A stretch of 64,000 bases of DNA, taken from the NCBI GenBank assembly GCA_027704905.1, contig CM050999.1:1708834-1772833 (forward strand). The letters run 5' to 3'. A program made the translations under genes and the position numbers. The notes under the pieces are model-generated. The model did no database searches. It was not told the origin of the DNA and saw only the letters and a program-made list of their open reading frames with translations. Below, piece after piece: positions 34,710-45,474 of this stretch. Every line of letters starts with the position of its first letter. Position 1 is the first letter of the stretch. Source of the DNA: Muraenolepis orangiensis (lineage: Eukaryota > Chordata > Actinopteri > Gadiformes > Muraenolepididae).

Positions 34710-36259
34710 CCTCAACGTCAAGAAGACCAAGGAGCTGATCGTGGACTTCAGGAGGCAGAGGGGAGAGCACAGCCCTATCTCCATCGACGGCGTTGCAGTA
34801 GAGAGGGTCAGCAGCTTCAAGTTCCTCGGCGTGCACATCTCCGAGGACCTCACATGGTCCACGCACACCACACACGTGGTGAAAAGGGCCCAACAACGCC
34901 TGTATTTTCTCAGGCGTCTGAAGAAATTCAGCATGGGCCCCCGCATCCTGAGAACATTCTACAACGGCACCATCGAGAGTGTTCTGACAGGGTGTATCAC
35001 CGCCTGGTACGGGAACTGCACGGCACTCGAGTGCAGAGCGCTTCAAAGGGTGGTGCGGACGGCCCAGTATATCGTTGGAGGTGAGCTCCCCTCCCTCCTG
35101 GACATTTACAACCAGCGGTGCGTGGCCAAGGCCAAAAGAATTATAAAAGACATTGCCCACCCCAGCCACGAACTTTACTCACTATTACCGTCAGGCAGGC
35201 GATACCGCAGTATCAAGTGTCGTACAAATAGGCTTAGAGATAGCTTCCACTGTCAGGCCATCAGGCTGCTGAACAAGGGCGTATAACATATAACAATGTA
35301 TATTTTATTACATTGATTTATATATATATATTGCTCTTTTCTGTGCTGATTTTTGCATTTTATAAATTGCATTTTTTATTTTTTATTTTTATTTTTATTT
35401 TATATTCTTTATTCTATTTTTTATTCTATTTTTATCTATTTTTATTTTATCTTATTTTATAACTGCTGTCTGTCGTCGGGTATTGCACACAAGATTTTCA
35501 CATCACTGCTTTATACTAAACTGTAAACTGTGAAGTGACAATAAACTTGACTTGACTTGACTTGACTTGATTATCAACCATGCTGTTCGCCGTCAACCAG
35601 CTCCAAATGACACTTATTGTCCGACTAACTTTTAACACTTCACTCACAGGACTTCTGACACCATGTCATGTTATTTCACAAGCATACACGTGAGTCCTCT
35701 GTGTTTGATTGTAAGTGTCTTTTATTATTAGCTCCACATACCGCCGTCTCGCTCCGCTCCTAGCCTAGCCTGCTCTAGCGTACCCGGCCGTGACGTCACT
35801 ACGGTGGCCTGTACTCTGTGTTGTATAAACGCACACCTATTAACAATAACACCACAGTCGTAACGGGCTCTCGTATATTCCTCCATATTCCCGGAGCCAA
35901 AGGCGGCGTTACACGTGTGTAGGGCAGCGCGAACATCACCGTTAATCCACGGTTTCTGGTCGGAACAACGTCATCAATGCACTTCTTGATGAACCCGGTG
36001 ACCGACGACGCGTACTCGTTGATGTTATTGCCCGAGGCAACGCGGAACATGTGCCAGTCAGCGCGATCAAAACAATCCTGCAGCATAGAGTCAGATTGGT
36101 CCGACCAGCATTGGACCTCCCTCACAGCGATCGGTTGCTGCTTCAGTCTCTGCCTATAGGCGGGGAGTAGCTGGATAGAGCGGTGGTCTGATTTGCCGAA
36201 CGGTGGGCGGAGGAGGGCCTTAATACTAAAGAGCCAGTACATATAGCCGTGAAACTACG

Positions 36260-39027
36260 TTTCCTTAGCACAGCAGTACAATAGTATGTATGTATGTATG
36301 GCGAGGGAGTCGGAGTATGGCGGCGTACGAGATGGCTGCCGTGTCGCGAGCTCCCACACGACGACGCAGTTTTTTGTTATTTATTCTTTTTATCGCAACT
36401 ATTTTAGTTCAGGAAGTTTGCAGCACGTTCACTTATAACTTTTGCACACTTCGGGAGATCAGATCGACAGTCGCTCGCCGCCTACCGGAGTTTTTTCATT
36501 CTTTCGACTCGGACGTCCCGCCCGAAGTCACAGCTGGATTATCTCCGACCATCTTGGGCACGATTACACGCAAGCGTCGCCGGAGGAAGCGAGGGAAGCG
36601 AGCCGGCGTGCTAGTCAGGCTGAGATGTCGATCCGATCGCCCCCCACTACCCACCATTCTACTGGCTAATGTACAGTCTCTGGACAATAAGTTAAGCAAG
36701 CTATAGGCTCGTATTCAATTCCACCGGGAAACTAAGGACAATTGTATCATCTGCCTTACGGAGACATGGATGTCGGAGGGGGTTACCGACGCAGCTATCG
36801 AGCCGACAGGCTTTTCCGTCCACCGGGCGGACAGAACAAAGGCTCTCTCCGGTAAAGATCGCGGGTATGTCTCATGATAAACAGATCTTGGTGCAACCAA
36901 AGTCATGTACATCCCCTCAAGTCTTTCTGTTCCCCGGACCTGGAGTACCTGATGCTTATGTGCCGTCCACACTGGCTACCTTGGGAGTTTACAGCGGTAA
37001 CCGTGACCGCTGTTTACATTCCCCCACAAGCCAACACGGACACAGCGCTGAAGGAACTGTACGGGGCTATCAGCGAACAGGAGTCGGCACACCCCGAGGC
37101 TGCTCTCATCGTGGCGGGGGACTTCAACAAGGCAAACCTGAAGAAGGTTCTCCCGAAGTTCTACCAACACATAACGAGCAACACACGGGGCGAGCGGATC
37201 CTCGACCACTGCTACACCCCCTTCCGTGATGGCTACAAGGCCCTCCTCCGCCCACCGTTCGGCAAATCAGACCACCGCTCTATCCAGCTGCTCCCCGCCT
37301 ATAGGCAGAGACTGAAGCAGAAACCGATCGCTGTGAGGGAGGTCCAATGCTGGTCGGACCAATCAGACTCTATGCTGCAGGATTGTTTTGATCGCGCTGA
37401 CTGGCACATGTTCCGCGTTGCCTCGGACAATAACATCAACGAGTATGCGTCGTCGGTCACCGGGTTCATCAAGAAGTGCATAGATGACGTTGTTCCGACC
37501 AAGTCGGTTCGGATATATCCCAACCAGAAACCGTGGATTAACGGCGATGTTCGCGCTGCCCTACATGCGCGTAACGCCGCCTTTGGCTCCGGGAATATGG
37601 AGGAATAGACGAGAGCCCGTTACGACCTCCGTAAGACCATCGTCACTGCCAAGCGGGAGTATAAGGACAGAGTGGAAGATAAATTCAAGAGCCACGATGC
37701 GAGGGGTATGTGGCAGGGGCTGCAGACGATGACGAATTTCGAATGTCGGCATGCCCCGACGACATCCCGGGCCGCGTCCTCAGAACATGCGCAGACCAGT
37801 TGGCAGGAGTCTTTGCAGACATCTCCAACCTCTCCCTGTCCCAGGCTGTCGTCCCCACGGTCTTCAAGATGTCCACCATCGTGCCTGTCCCTAAACAACC
37901 CAAGGTAACATGCCTGAATGACTATAGACCTGTAGCCCTCACCTCGATCGTTAGCAAATGCTTCGAGAGGTTGGCCAAGGACTTTATTTGCTCCGTGTTA
38001 CCTACCACGCTGGACCCATGGCAATTTGCATATCGTCAAAATAGATCCACGGACGACGCAATTGCCATGGCCCTCCACACTGCCCTTTCCCACCTGGAGG
38101 GAAAGAACTGTTATGTGCGAATGCTGTTTGTGGACTACAGCTCAGCGTTCAACACAATAGTTCCTGCCAAGCTCGACACCAAGCTTAGAGGTCTAGGCGT
38201 GCCCCCATCCACGTGCAGCTGGATACTGGACCTCCTGTCAGACCGCCGCCAGGTGGTGAGGATGGGCAGCACCACATCAGAGCCACTGACCCTCAACACG
38301 GGAGCCCCCCAGGGATGCGTGCTGAGCCCTCTCCTCTACTCCCTCTACACCCACGACTGCATGGCTATGCACAGCTCCAACGTCATCGTCAAGTTTGCTG
38401 ACGACACGACAGTGATGGGCCTGATCACCGGCGACGACGAGACAGCCTACAGGGAGGAGGTCGGATCGCTGGAGCAGTGGTGCCAGGAGAACAGCCTCGC
38501 CCTCAACGTCAAGAAGACCAAGGAGCTGATCGTGGACTTCAGGAAGCAGAGGGGAGAGCACAGCCCTATCTCCATCGACGGCGTTGCAGTAGAGAGGGTC
38601 AGCAGCTTCAAGTTCCTCGGCGTGCACATCTCCGAGGACCTCACATGATCCACGCACACCACACACGTGGTGAAAAGGGCCCAACAACGCCTGTATTTAG
38701 AGATAGAGATAGCTTCCACAGTCAGGCCATCAGGCTGCTGAACAAGGGCGTATATCATATAACAATGTATATTTTATTACATTGATTTATATATACATAT
38801 TGCTCTTTTCTGTGCCGATATTTTGCATTTTATAAATTGCATTTTTATTCTTAATTTTCATTTTTTAACTTTATTCTATTTTTATTCTATTTTTATCTAT
38901 TTTTTATCTTATTTTATAACTGCTGTCTGTCGTCGGGTTTTGCACATAAGATTTTCACATCACTGCTTTATACTTGTGTAAACTGTGAAGTGACAATAAA
39001 CTTGACTTGACTTGACTTGACTTGAAT
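36260..39027 (+). mobile_element. LINE-C (TTGAC-tailed), longest 5' end
   Basis: Starts with a basic leader (MAAYEMAAVSRAPTRR near 36,317) and the endonuclease start (LLANVQSLDNKLSKL, CLTETWMSEG), with stops near 36,700 and 36,875. Endonuclease and linker follow, an in-frame TAG near 37,607, and a deletion near 37,742 that drops the start of the RT domain. RT motifs then run open (LFVDYSSAFNTIVP, GAPQGCVLSP, FADDTTVMG) to 38,648. A second deletion near 38,697 joins to the C-terminal RLLNKGV and the (TTGAC)n tail. Confidence 0.9.
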
Positions 39028-39540
<513 letters not shown>

Positions 39541-39771
39541 AATGACTAAACGGCTGGTTAATGTTCAAATTTTATCAGCCAATAGTTCAATAGATTACCA
39601 TTGGGGTTGTTTTGGAGCTGAAGCTTATCTATCAGCCACTAGCTAATGTAACCTGGTAAAGCTGGTAAAGCTGGGGCAGATTTTGCCCCTTGCCTCCCCT
39701 GCACACAGACTGCACATACACTCCTCTTCTGAGGGTGTTATCAGGAAAAACTCTGCCCTTCGTCCCATGCT

Positions 39772-39790
<19 letters not shown>
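39541..39790 (+). repeat. upstream duplicate of the rbp2 proximal promoter
   Basis: Nearly identical to 41,530-41,757 directly upstream of rbp2: shared ACGGCTGGTTAATGTTCAAA, two TGGTAAAGC repeats, the GGGGCAGATTTTGCCCC palindrome and the CTCTGCCCTTCGTCCCATGC end. This copy carries an extra 16 bp near 39,712-39,727. It ends in (CA)n where the other copy goes on to a TATA box, and is followed by an L2 fragment. Confidence 0.9.
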
Positions 39791-39802
<12 letters not shown>

Positions 39803-39806
<4 letters not shown>

Positions 39807-40440
39807 TTACATTACATTTACATTTAGGGCATTTGGCAGACGCTTTTATCCAAAGCGACTTACAAGGTGTACATTAGTTGAAGCAGACAATAGCATAACA
39901 CTGAGGTACGCAAACATCAACAATACAGCAGTTCACAAGCATTCATATTAACAAGATGAATAACACAATTTGGTACTGCCAGGTCACCTGCTTAAGTAGC
40001 TGTGATAAGAGCGTGTTATCAACATTAAGGATATACACTTGCTAGAATATACAACATAAGAGCTATTAATGTCAGGAAGTTAGGGGTTCACAAAGGAGAA
40101 GGAGGGTTCATGGAGGTGGACTCTGAACAGGTGGGTCTTGAGTCTCTTGCGGAATCTGGCGAGGGACTCTGCCGTCCTGACATGAGACGGGAGTTCATTC
40201 CACCACTGTGGAGCCAGAGCCGTGAAGAGCTGGGTCTTGGACGAGCGATGCTTGGTTGTCATCAGTGAAGGTCGAACAAGTCGCCTGGCAGAAGTTGAGC
40301 GGAGCGCTCTGGCTGGGATGTAGGGCTTGACCAACGCCTGGAGGTAGGCTGGGGCAGTTCCATTGACTGCCCTAAAGGTCAGCACCAGAGTCTTGAACTT
40401 CATGCGAGCATTTACCGGAAGCCAATGGAGATCGCGGAAG
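39803..40440 (-). mobile_element. L2-type LINE fragment
   Basis: Minus strand, open over the C-terminal region (FRDLHWLPVNARMKFKTLV, QWWNELPSHVRTAESLARF), ending LHEPSFSFVNP. The 3' end has the CATTTACATTTAGGGC and AAGCGACTTACAA blocks. It has 28 residues that the 23.3-kb copy lacks. The 5' side runs straight into a microsatellite. Confidence 0.9.
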
Positions 40441-41529
<1,089 letters not shown>

Positions 41530-41854
41530 TCCACCGACCAAACGGCTGGTTAATGTTCAAATTTTATCAGCCAATAGTTCAATAGATTACCATTGGGTTT
41601 TTTTGGAGCTGAAGCTTATCTATCAGCCACTAGCAAATGTAACCTGGTAAAGCTGGTAAAGCTGGGGCAGATTTTGCCCCTTGCCTCCCCTGCACACAGA
41701 CTGAGGGTGTTATCAGGAAAAACTCTGCCCTTCGTCCCATGCTCAAACACACACACACGCGGCGCAAGCATATAAAGGGGCTTGGCCTGTGTCTCTCAGT
41801 GTGTGTAAATCATTCCCTCTGTCCGGGCCAGACAGCCGCCACACAAGCGCCAGG
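41530..41854 (+). promoter_or_regulatory. rbp2 promoter and 5' UTR
   Basis: TATAAAG at 41,771-41,777, about 80 bp before the ATG, placing the start site near 41,800. Upstream: two direct TGGTAAAGC repeats (about 41,645-41,664), which could bind a nuclear receptor, and the palindrome GGGGCAGATTTTGCCCC. The proximal 230 bp is duplicated at 39.54 kb. Confidence 0.7.
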
Positions 41855-41954
41855 ATGCCTGCAGACTACAACGGACGATGGGAGATGGTGACCAATGACA
41901 AGTTTGAGGACATCATGAAGGCCCTCGGTAAGAAGCTTCTTCTCCCCATGACAC

Positions 41955-42039
<85 letters not shown>

Positions 42040-42435
42040 ACAGCGTCTTCGGTCAGGCCAGGTTAACCTTCACTCTGAGTGGGCGAACATATCATTTGGT
42101 TCAGATAAATAGGACCTCATCGATGAGAGCCGTGGAAGGAAACTGATTTAATTTCTCACTTTAGGGCAAGCAGGGGAATGAATATCAAAATCGTCTGGGC
42201 GTGCGATTCTCTTTGTCAGCGTTCACACGGCCAGGCAGGGAGTTGGGCATGAAGGTCATTTTTAAAGCTAAAATGAGTCTGCAAACCAGACACCATGAAA
42301 GGAATAATAATAATCATAATAATAATATCATAATACTATAGGGCCGTCTGTGCTCATGCCGGCTCATCAAAGGCAGTTGGTAAAACCAGGTGGTGTGTGT
42401 GGTTGACATTCATGACACACACACACACACACACA

Positions 42436-42480
<45 letters not shown>

Positions 42481-42846
42481 GTGTGATCGTGATCGTAAGC
42501 TGGCGTTTTTAACGTAACGTTAAAAACATTTTGTCAGACATCGACTTCGCCACCAGGAAGATCGCGGCCCACCTGACCCAGACCAAGGTCATGGTGCAGA
42601 ACGGAGACGTGTTCCAGACCTCCACCCTCAGCACATTCCGCAACTACGAGGTCAACTTCAGCGTGGGACTGGAGTTTGAGGAGTACACCAAAGGCCTGGA
42701 CAACCGCACGGTCAAGGTAGTCACACACACACTCCCCCCTCTCACTCACTCACTCACACACACCCACACTCCTCTAACTCACACACACACACACACACTT
42801 ACCCACCCTCCTCACACACACACACACTATCTCACACACACTATAT

Positions 42847-42877
<31 letters not shown>

Positions 42878-43509
42878 CCCCCTCTCACTCACTCACACAC
42901 ACACACACACTTACCCACCCTCCTCACACACACACACACACACACACACTTGTGTCTCCTCTTTCACACATCTGGATATTTAGGTTTTACATCCGTGATC
43001 TATAGCTCATCACCCAAGCACACACAAAACTACATTTCACGATGTGATACATCATGTATGTACTATTTATGTACATTTTTTGTACTATTATTTTTGATGT
43101 ATTATTTTAGTTCATTATTGGACATAATTTAACACCAGATATTGTATGCTACACACAGGTGTGGTGTTGTGTAGAGTGACTTGCATTGACTACACACTTG
43201 ATTGAGTCTACAGCCACATAATTTACTGCGTGACAGACGGTGTTTATCTAGACACCCTGGTTCTGTTGGTGTAGATATCAGGAAGCCATAAACTGACTAC
43301 AGAGAGCAGAGTCATCACATTTGATTAGAAGTGACCATAAATTCAGGTGGGGTAGTTGTGGGGATCGTAAATGAGAAGGAGTTTAATTCAAAGTGAGGCT
43401 CTTAATTACGTCATTAAATAACTTTATGACTTGTGTATCGTCACCCATTTGAACATTTGCTTTAACTAGGGCTAATTATAAGGCCGTTGCTATTAACCAC
43501 AATGATTTA

Positions 43510-43588
<79 letters not shown>

Positions 43589-44351
43589 TGTGTGTGTGTC
43601 TGTGTGTGTACATACAGTCGCTGGTGAGCTGGGATGGAGACAAGCTGGTGTGTGTCCAGAAGGGAGAGAAGGAAAACCGTGGCTGGAAGCACTGGATCGA
43701 GGGGGATATGTTGCACCTGGTGAGAGATACAGACAGAGGCTGAGAGAGTGAGACACAGAGATATAGAGACAGAGAGTGAGACAGAGATATAGAGACAGAC
43801 ACAGAGAGACAGAGAGTGAGACACAGAGAGACACAGAGTGAGACGCAGAGACACAGACAGACACCGAGATATAGAGAGTGAGACACAGAGATATAGAGAC
43901 AGAGACACAAAAAGACACAGAGATATAGAGACAGAGACAGTGAGACACAGAGATACAGAGTGAGACACATAAATTCAGAGTGAGACACAGAGAAACAGAG
44001 AGTGAGAGACATAGTGAGACATAGAGAACAAACATATTTTAAATCACTTTCCAAAGTTCTGCGTAATAACTGTCAGCTGTTAAATCCCAAGAATCCCAGA
44101 AACAATAAATAACTGATTAGGAACCTTGACAGAACCTTCCAGCAGGTGACGAGAGTTCTTGGAGTGAGATACAAATCTATATGGCCGCCATAAAACTATA
44201 CAACATAAAATGTTCCGTGATTAGTCAAGAGTGAATATTATGCAACTTTTGGCTAGCTTAACTTAAAATGTTTAATGTTTTTTGTTGTCCCCTTCAGGAA
44301 ATCACGGTTATGGATAAAGTCTGTCACCAAGTGTTTAAGAAGAAACAGTGA
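41855..44351 (+). CDS. rbp2: cellular retinol-binding protein (CRBP II-like)
   Basis: Exons 41,855-41,927 (73 nt), 42,538-42,716 (179), 43,618-43,719 (102) and 44,298-44,351 (54), the classic exon sizes of the fatty-acid-binding-protein family, give 135 aa. The product is a cytosolic beta-barrel that carries retinol/retinal and presents it to LRAT and retinol dehydrogenases. Visible: MPADYNGRWEM start, DIDFATRKIA helix-turn-helix lid, TLSTFRNYEV, VQKGEKENRGWKHWIEGD and the KKK end. Lys40 (mature numbering) is present, but position 108 is His where CRBP I/II have Gln. Overall it resembles CRBP II, and its neighbour copb2 supports rbp2. His108 is otherwise a CRBP III/IV (rbp5/rbp7) trait, so a misnamed paralogue is possible. 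All introns are full of microsatellites. AATAAA lies at 44,424. Confidence 0.88.
41958..42038 (+). repeat. (GA)n in rbp2 intron 1
   Basis: About 40 GA units, 31 bp after the exon 1 donor. Confidence 0.95.
42416..42480 (+). repeat. (CA)n in rbp2 intron 1
   Basis: Interrupted (AC)n ending about 57 bp before exon 2. Confidence 0.95.
42717..42955 (+). repeat. compound CA/CTCA repeat in rbp2 intron 2
   Basis: Begins in the donor itself (GTAGTCACACACAC). A block of ACTCCCCCCTCTCACTCACTCAC plus TTACCCACCCTCCTC is duplicated within it (42,728-42,815 and 42,872-42,930). Confidence 0.9.
43511..43610 (+). repeat. (TG)n abutting the rbp2 exon 3 acceptor
   Basis: Long (TG)n with a few interruptions, ending about 7 bp before the CATACAG acceptor. 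It stands where a polypyrimidine tract would be expected. Confidence 0.95.
43735..44032 (+). repeat. GAGACACAGA-type tandem repeat in rbp2 intron 3
   Basis: Purine-rich repeats of GAGACACAGAGATATAGAGA type directly after exon 3. The LCLSLYLCVS open frames on the minus strand are artefacts. Confidence 0.95.
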
Positions 44352-44423
44352 GACCACAGCCAGTTCCTGCTAGCAGACCAGTAGCCACGTGCTAAATGGA
44401 GCTCCCTTTGTGTAAAGAGCTGT

Positions 44424-44429
44424 AATAAA
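44424..44429 (+). terminator. rbp2 polyadenylation signal
   Basis: AATAAA 72 bp after the stop codon, followed within about 30 bp by TG-rich sequence. Confidence 0.85.
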
Positions 44430-44451
44430 CATTTGCTTGCACACACTGACG

Positions 44452-44870
44452 TTGACTCATGTGTGTCTGTTTGCTGTCACATCAATTTATGCTTATCGTA
44501 CTGACTAATGATTTGTCAGTATAAGCCTAATGCAAAAAGCACTCATATCTCTTATGCTTGGGCCCAAATAAATTTAAAAAAAACTCAGTAAACATGGTTA
44601 ATCATAATCATAAATACACATTCTCCTGAACGTGTATTACATTGATATACTTATACTTATATTTATTGAAAGTCAAATAGCCTAGACACATTCATTATGT
44701 CCTTATTGCATAAACCTCTTGGTTATAAATGAAAATGTGTTGATTCAGTTTGTTTTGCCAAGTTCAAAGTTCTCAACATGGGGGCGTATGCTGCTTGGTG
44801 AGCAACAGTTGGTGTACAGACGTTCAGGTTCTTTATCAACACAGCTAATCTAATCTGGAATTACTGACAA
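44452..44870. other. no gene recognised
   Basis: Intergenic AT-rich DNA between rbp2 and nest B. Confidence 0.5.
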
Positions 44871-45279
44871 TCAAGTGTCGCCCTTTTTACTTGCCGAGGG
44901 AAATCTCCGCTATTCGCATGGCGGCGGTTTACAACCAACCACGGGCTGATGGAACATCGCATTGGACGAACTTTACATCGAAGTGAGCAAACTTCAGAAT
45001 CGCTACCCCGAGGCAGTCCCCATTGTAGCGGGGGACTTTAACCACTGCAATATAAAAAAGGTATTACCAAAATACTATCAACACATCTCATGTCCGACCA
45101 GACAGAACTCTTGATCATTGCTACACCACCATCAAGCACGCTTATCGCGCTCTTGTGCGGCCGGCTTTCGGCAAATCAGACCACGCCTCCGTGCTTCTAC
45201 TTCCCGCTTATGGGGCCGTCACACCATAACGTTCTGGTAAGTGTTCTATGAACGTTCTAAGAATGTTTAATCGTTCAAT

Positions 45280-45400
45280 TTTCGAGCGTTCTAGGGTGAG
45301 GTGGACACATCTGGTGTGTGACTAACGTGTGACTAACGCATGACTAGCGTGTGACTAACGCATGACTAGCGTGTGACTAACGCATGAGGAGCGTGTACCA
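45280..45400 (+). repeat. subterminal tandem repeat of the Harbinger element
   Basis: 22-bp unit GTGTGACTAACGCATGACTAGC repeated about three times. A related GTGTGACTAACGTGTGACTAAC block is at 48,747-48,768 on the other side of the Rex1 insertion. Such subterminal arrays can be binding sites of the element's own proteins; that is inference. Confidence 0.75.
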
Positions 45401-45474
45401 GCGACCAAGTAAGACACCCCTGAAAACGATTAGCGTGTGCTGACGTGTCACTGGCGCGCGAATTACGATTAGTC

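Larger units (their letters stand above)
27345..35569 (+). mobile_element. LINE-B (TTGAC-tailed) inside gypsy-2
   Basis: Plus-strand LINE lacking its 5' end, with duplication ATTAT (27,340-27,344 and 35,570-35,574) and tail (TTGAC)n. Left part 27,345-29,134 is open: endonuclease (VAGDFNKANLKKVLPKF, GKSDHRSI) and RT (LFVDYSSAFNTIVP, GAPQGCVLSPLLYSLYTHDC, KFDDDTTVMG, where other copies have FADD). Right part 34,710-35,286 carries the thumb and C-terminus (FKFLGVHISEDLTW, LTGCITAWYGNC, RLRDSFHCQAIRLLN). BEL-2 separates them within the codons for NSLALNVKK. Apart from BEL-2, no other lesion is obvious. Confidence 0.93.
22412..35856 (-). mobile_element. Ty3/gypsy element 2 (gypsy-2), host of two LINEs
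   Basis: 3' LTR 22,412-22,594 (183 bp) and 5' LTR 35,669-35,856 (188 bp) share TGTTATTTCACAAGC...ACACCACA in plus-strand reading. The polypurine tract AGAAAGGGAGA abuts the 3' LTR, and the primer-binding site TGGTGTCAGAAGTCC lies four bases inside the 5' LTR. The bases next to both LTRs are GTCG (22,408-22,411 and 35,857-35,860). Of the 13.4 kb, about 9.4 kb is later insertions: an L2 at 23,274-24,427 and LINE-B with BEL-2 at 27,345-35,569. Confidence 0.93.
21341..36250 (-). mobile_element. LINE-A (TTGAC-tailed), outer host of nest A
   Basis: Minus-strand LINE in two pieces. The 3' piece (21,341-22,407) has the CTTGACTTGAAGTG tail, then RT sequence interrupted by a deletion joining GAPQG straight to the 3' UTR. 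The 5' piece (35,857-36,250) encodes the end of the endonuclease domain (LLRPPFGKSDHRSIQLLPAY) and the linker. The break falls in the codons for ARYDLRKT and is filled by gypsy-2. Other copies of the family: 6.97, 27.3 and 36.27 kb. Jockey-superfamily (L2/Rex1-like); exact clade not decided. Confidence 0.88.

Noticed and set aside
41789..42112. 107-aa plus frame overlapping rbp2 exon 1
   Set aside because: It starts upstream of the true ATG in another frame and runs through (GA)n in intron 1. The spliced CRBP model fits family exon sizes exactly.
43476..44054. LCLSLYLCVSLS minus-strand frames
   Set aside because: Translated GAGACACAGA repeat inside rbp2 intron 3.
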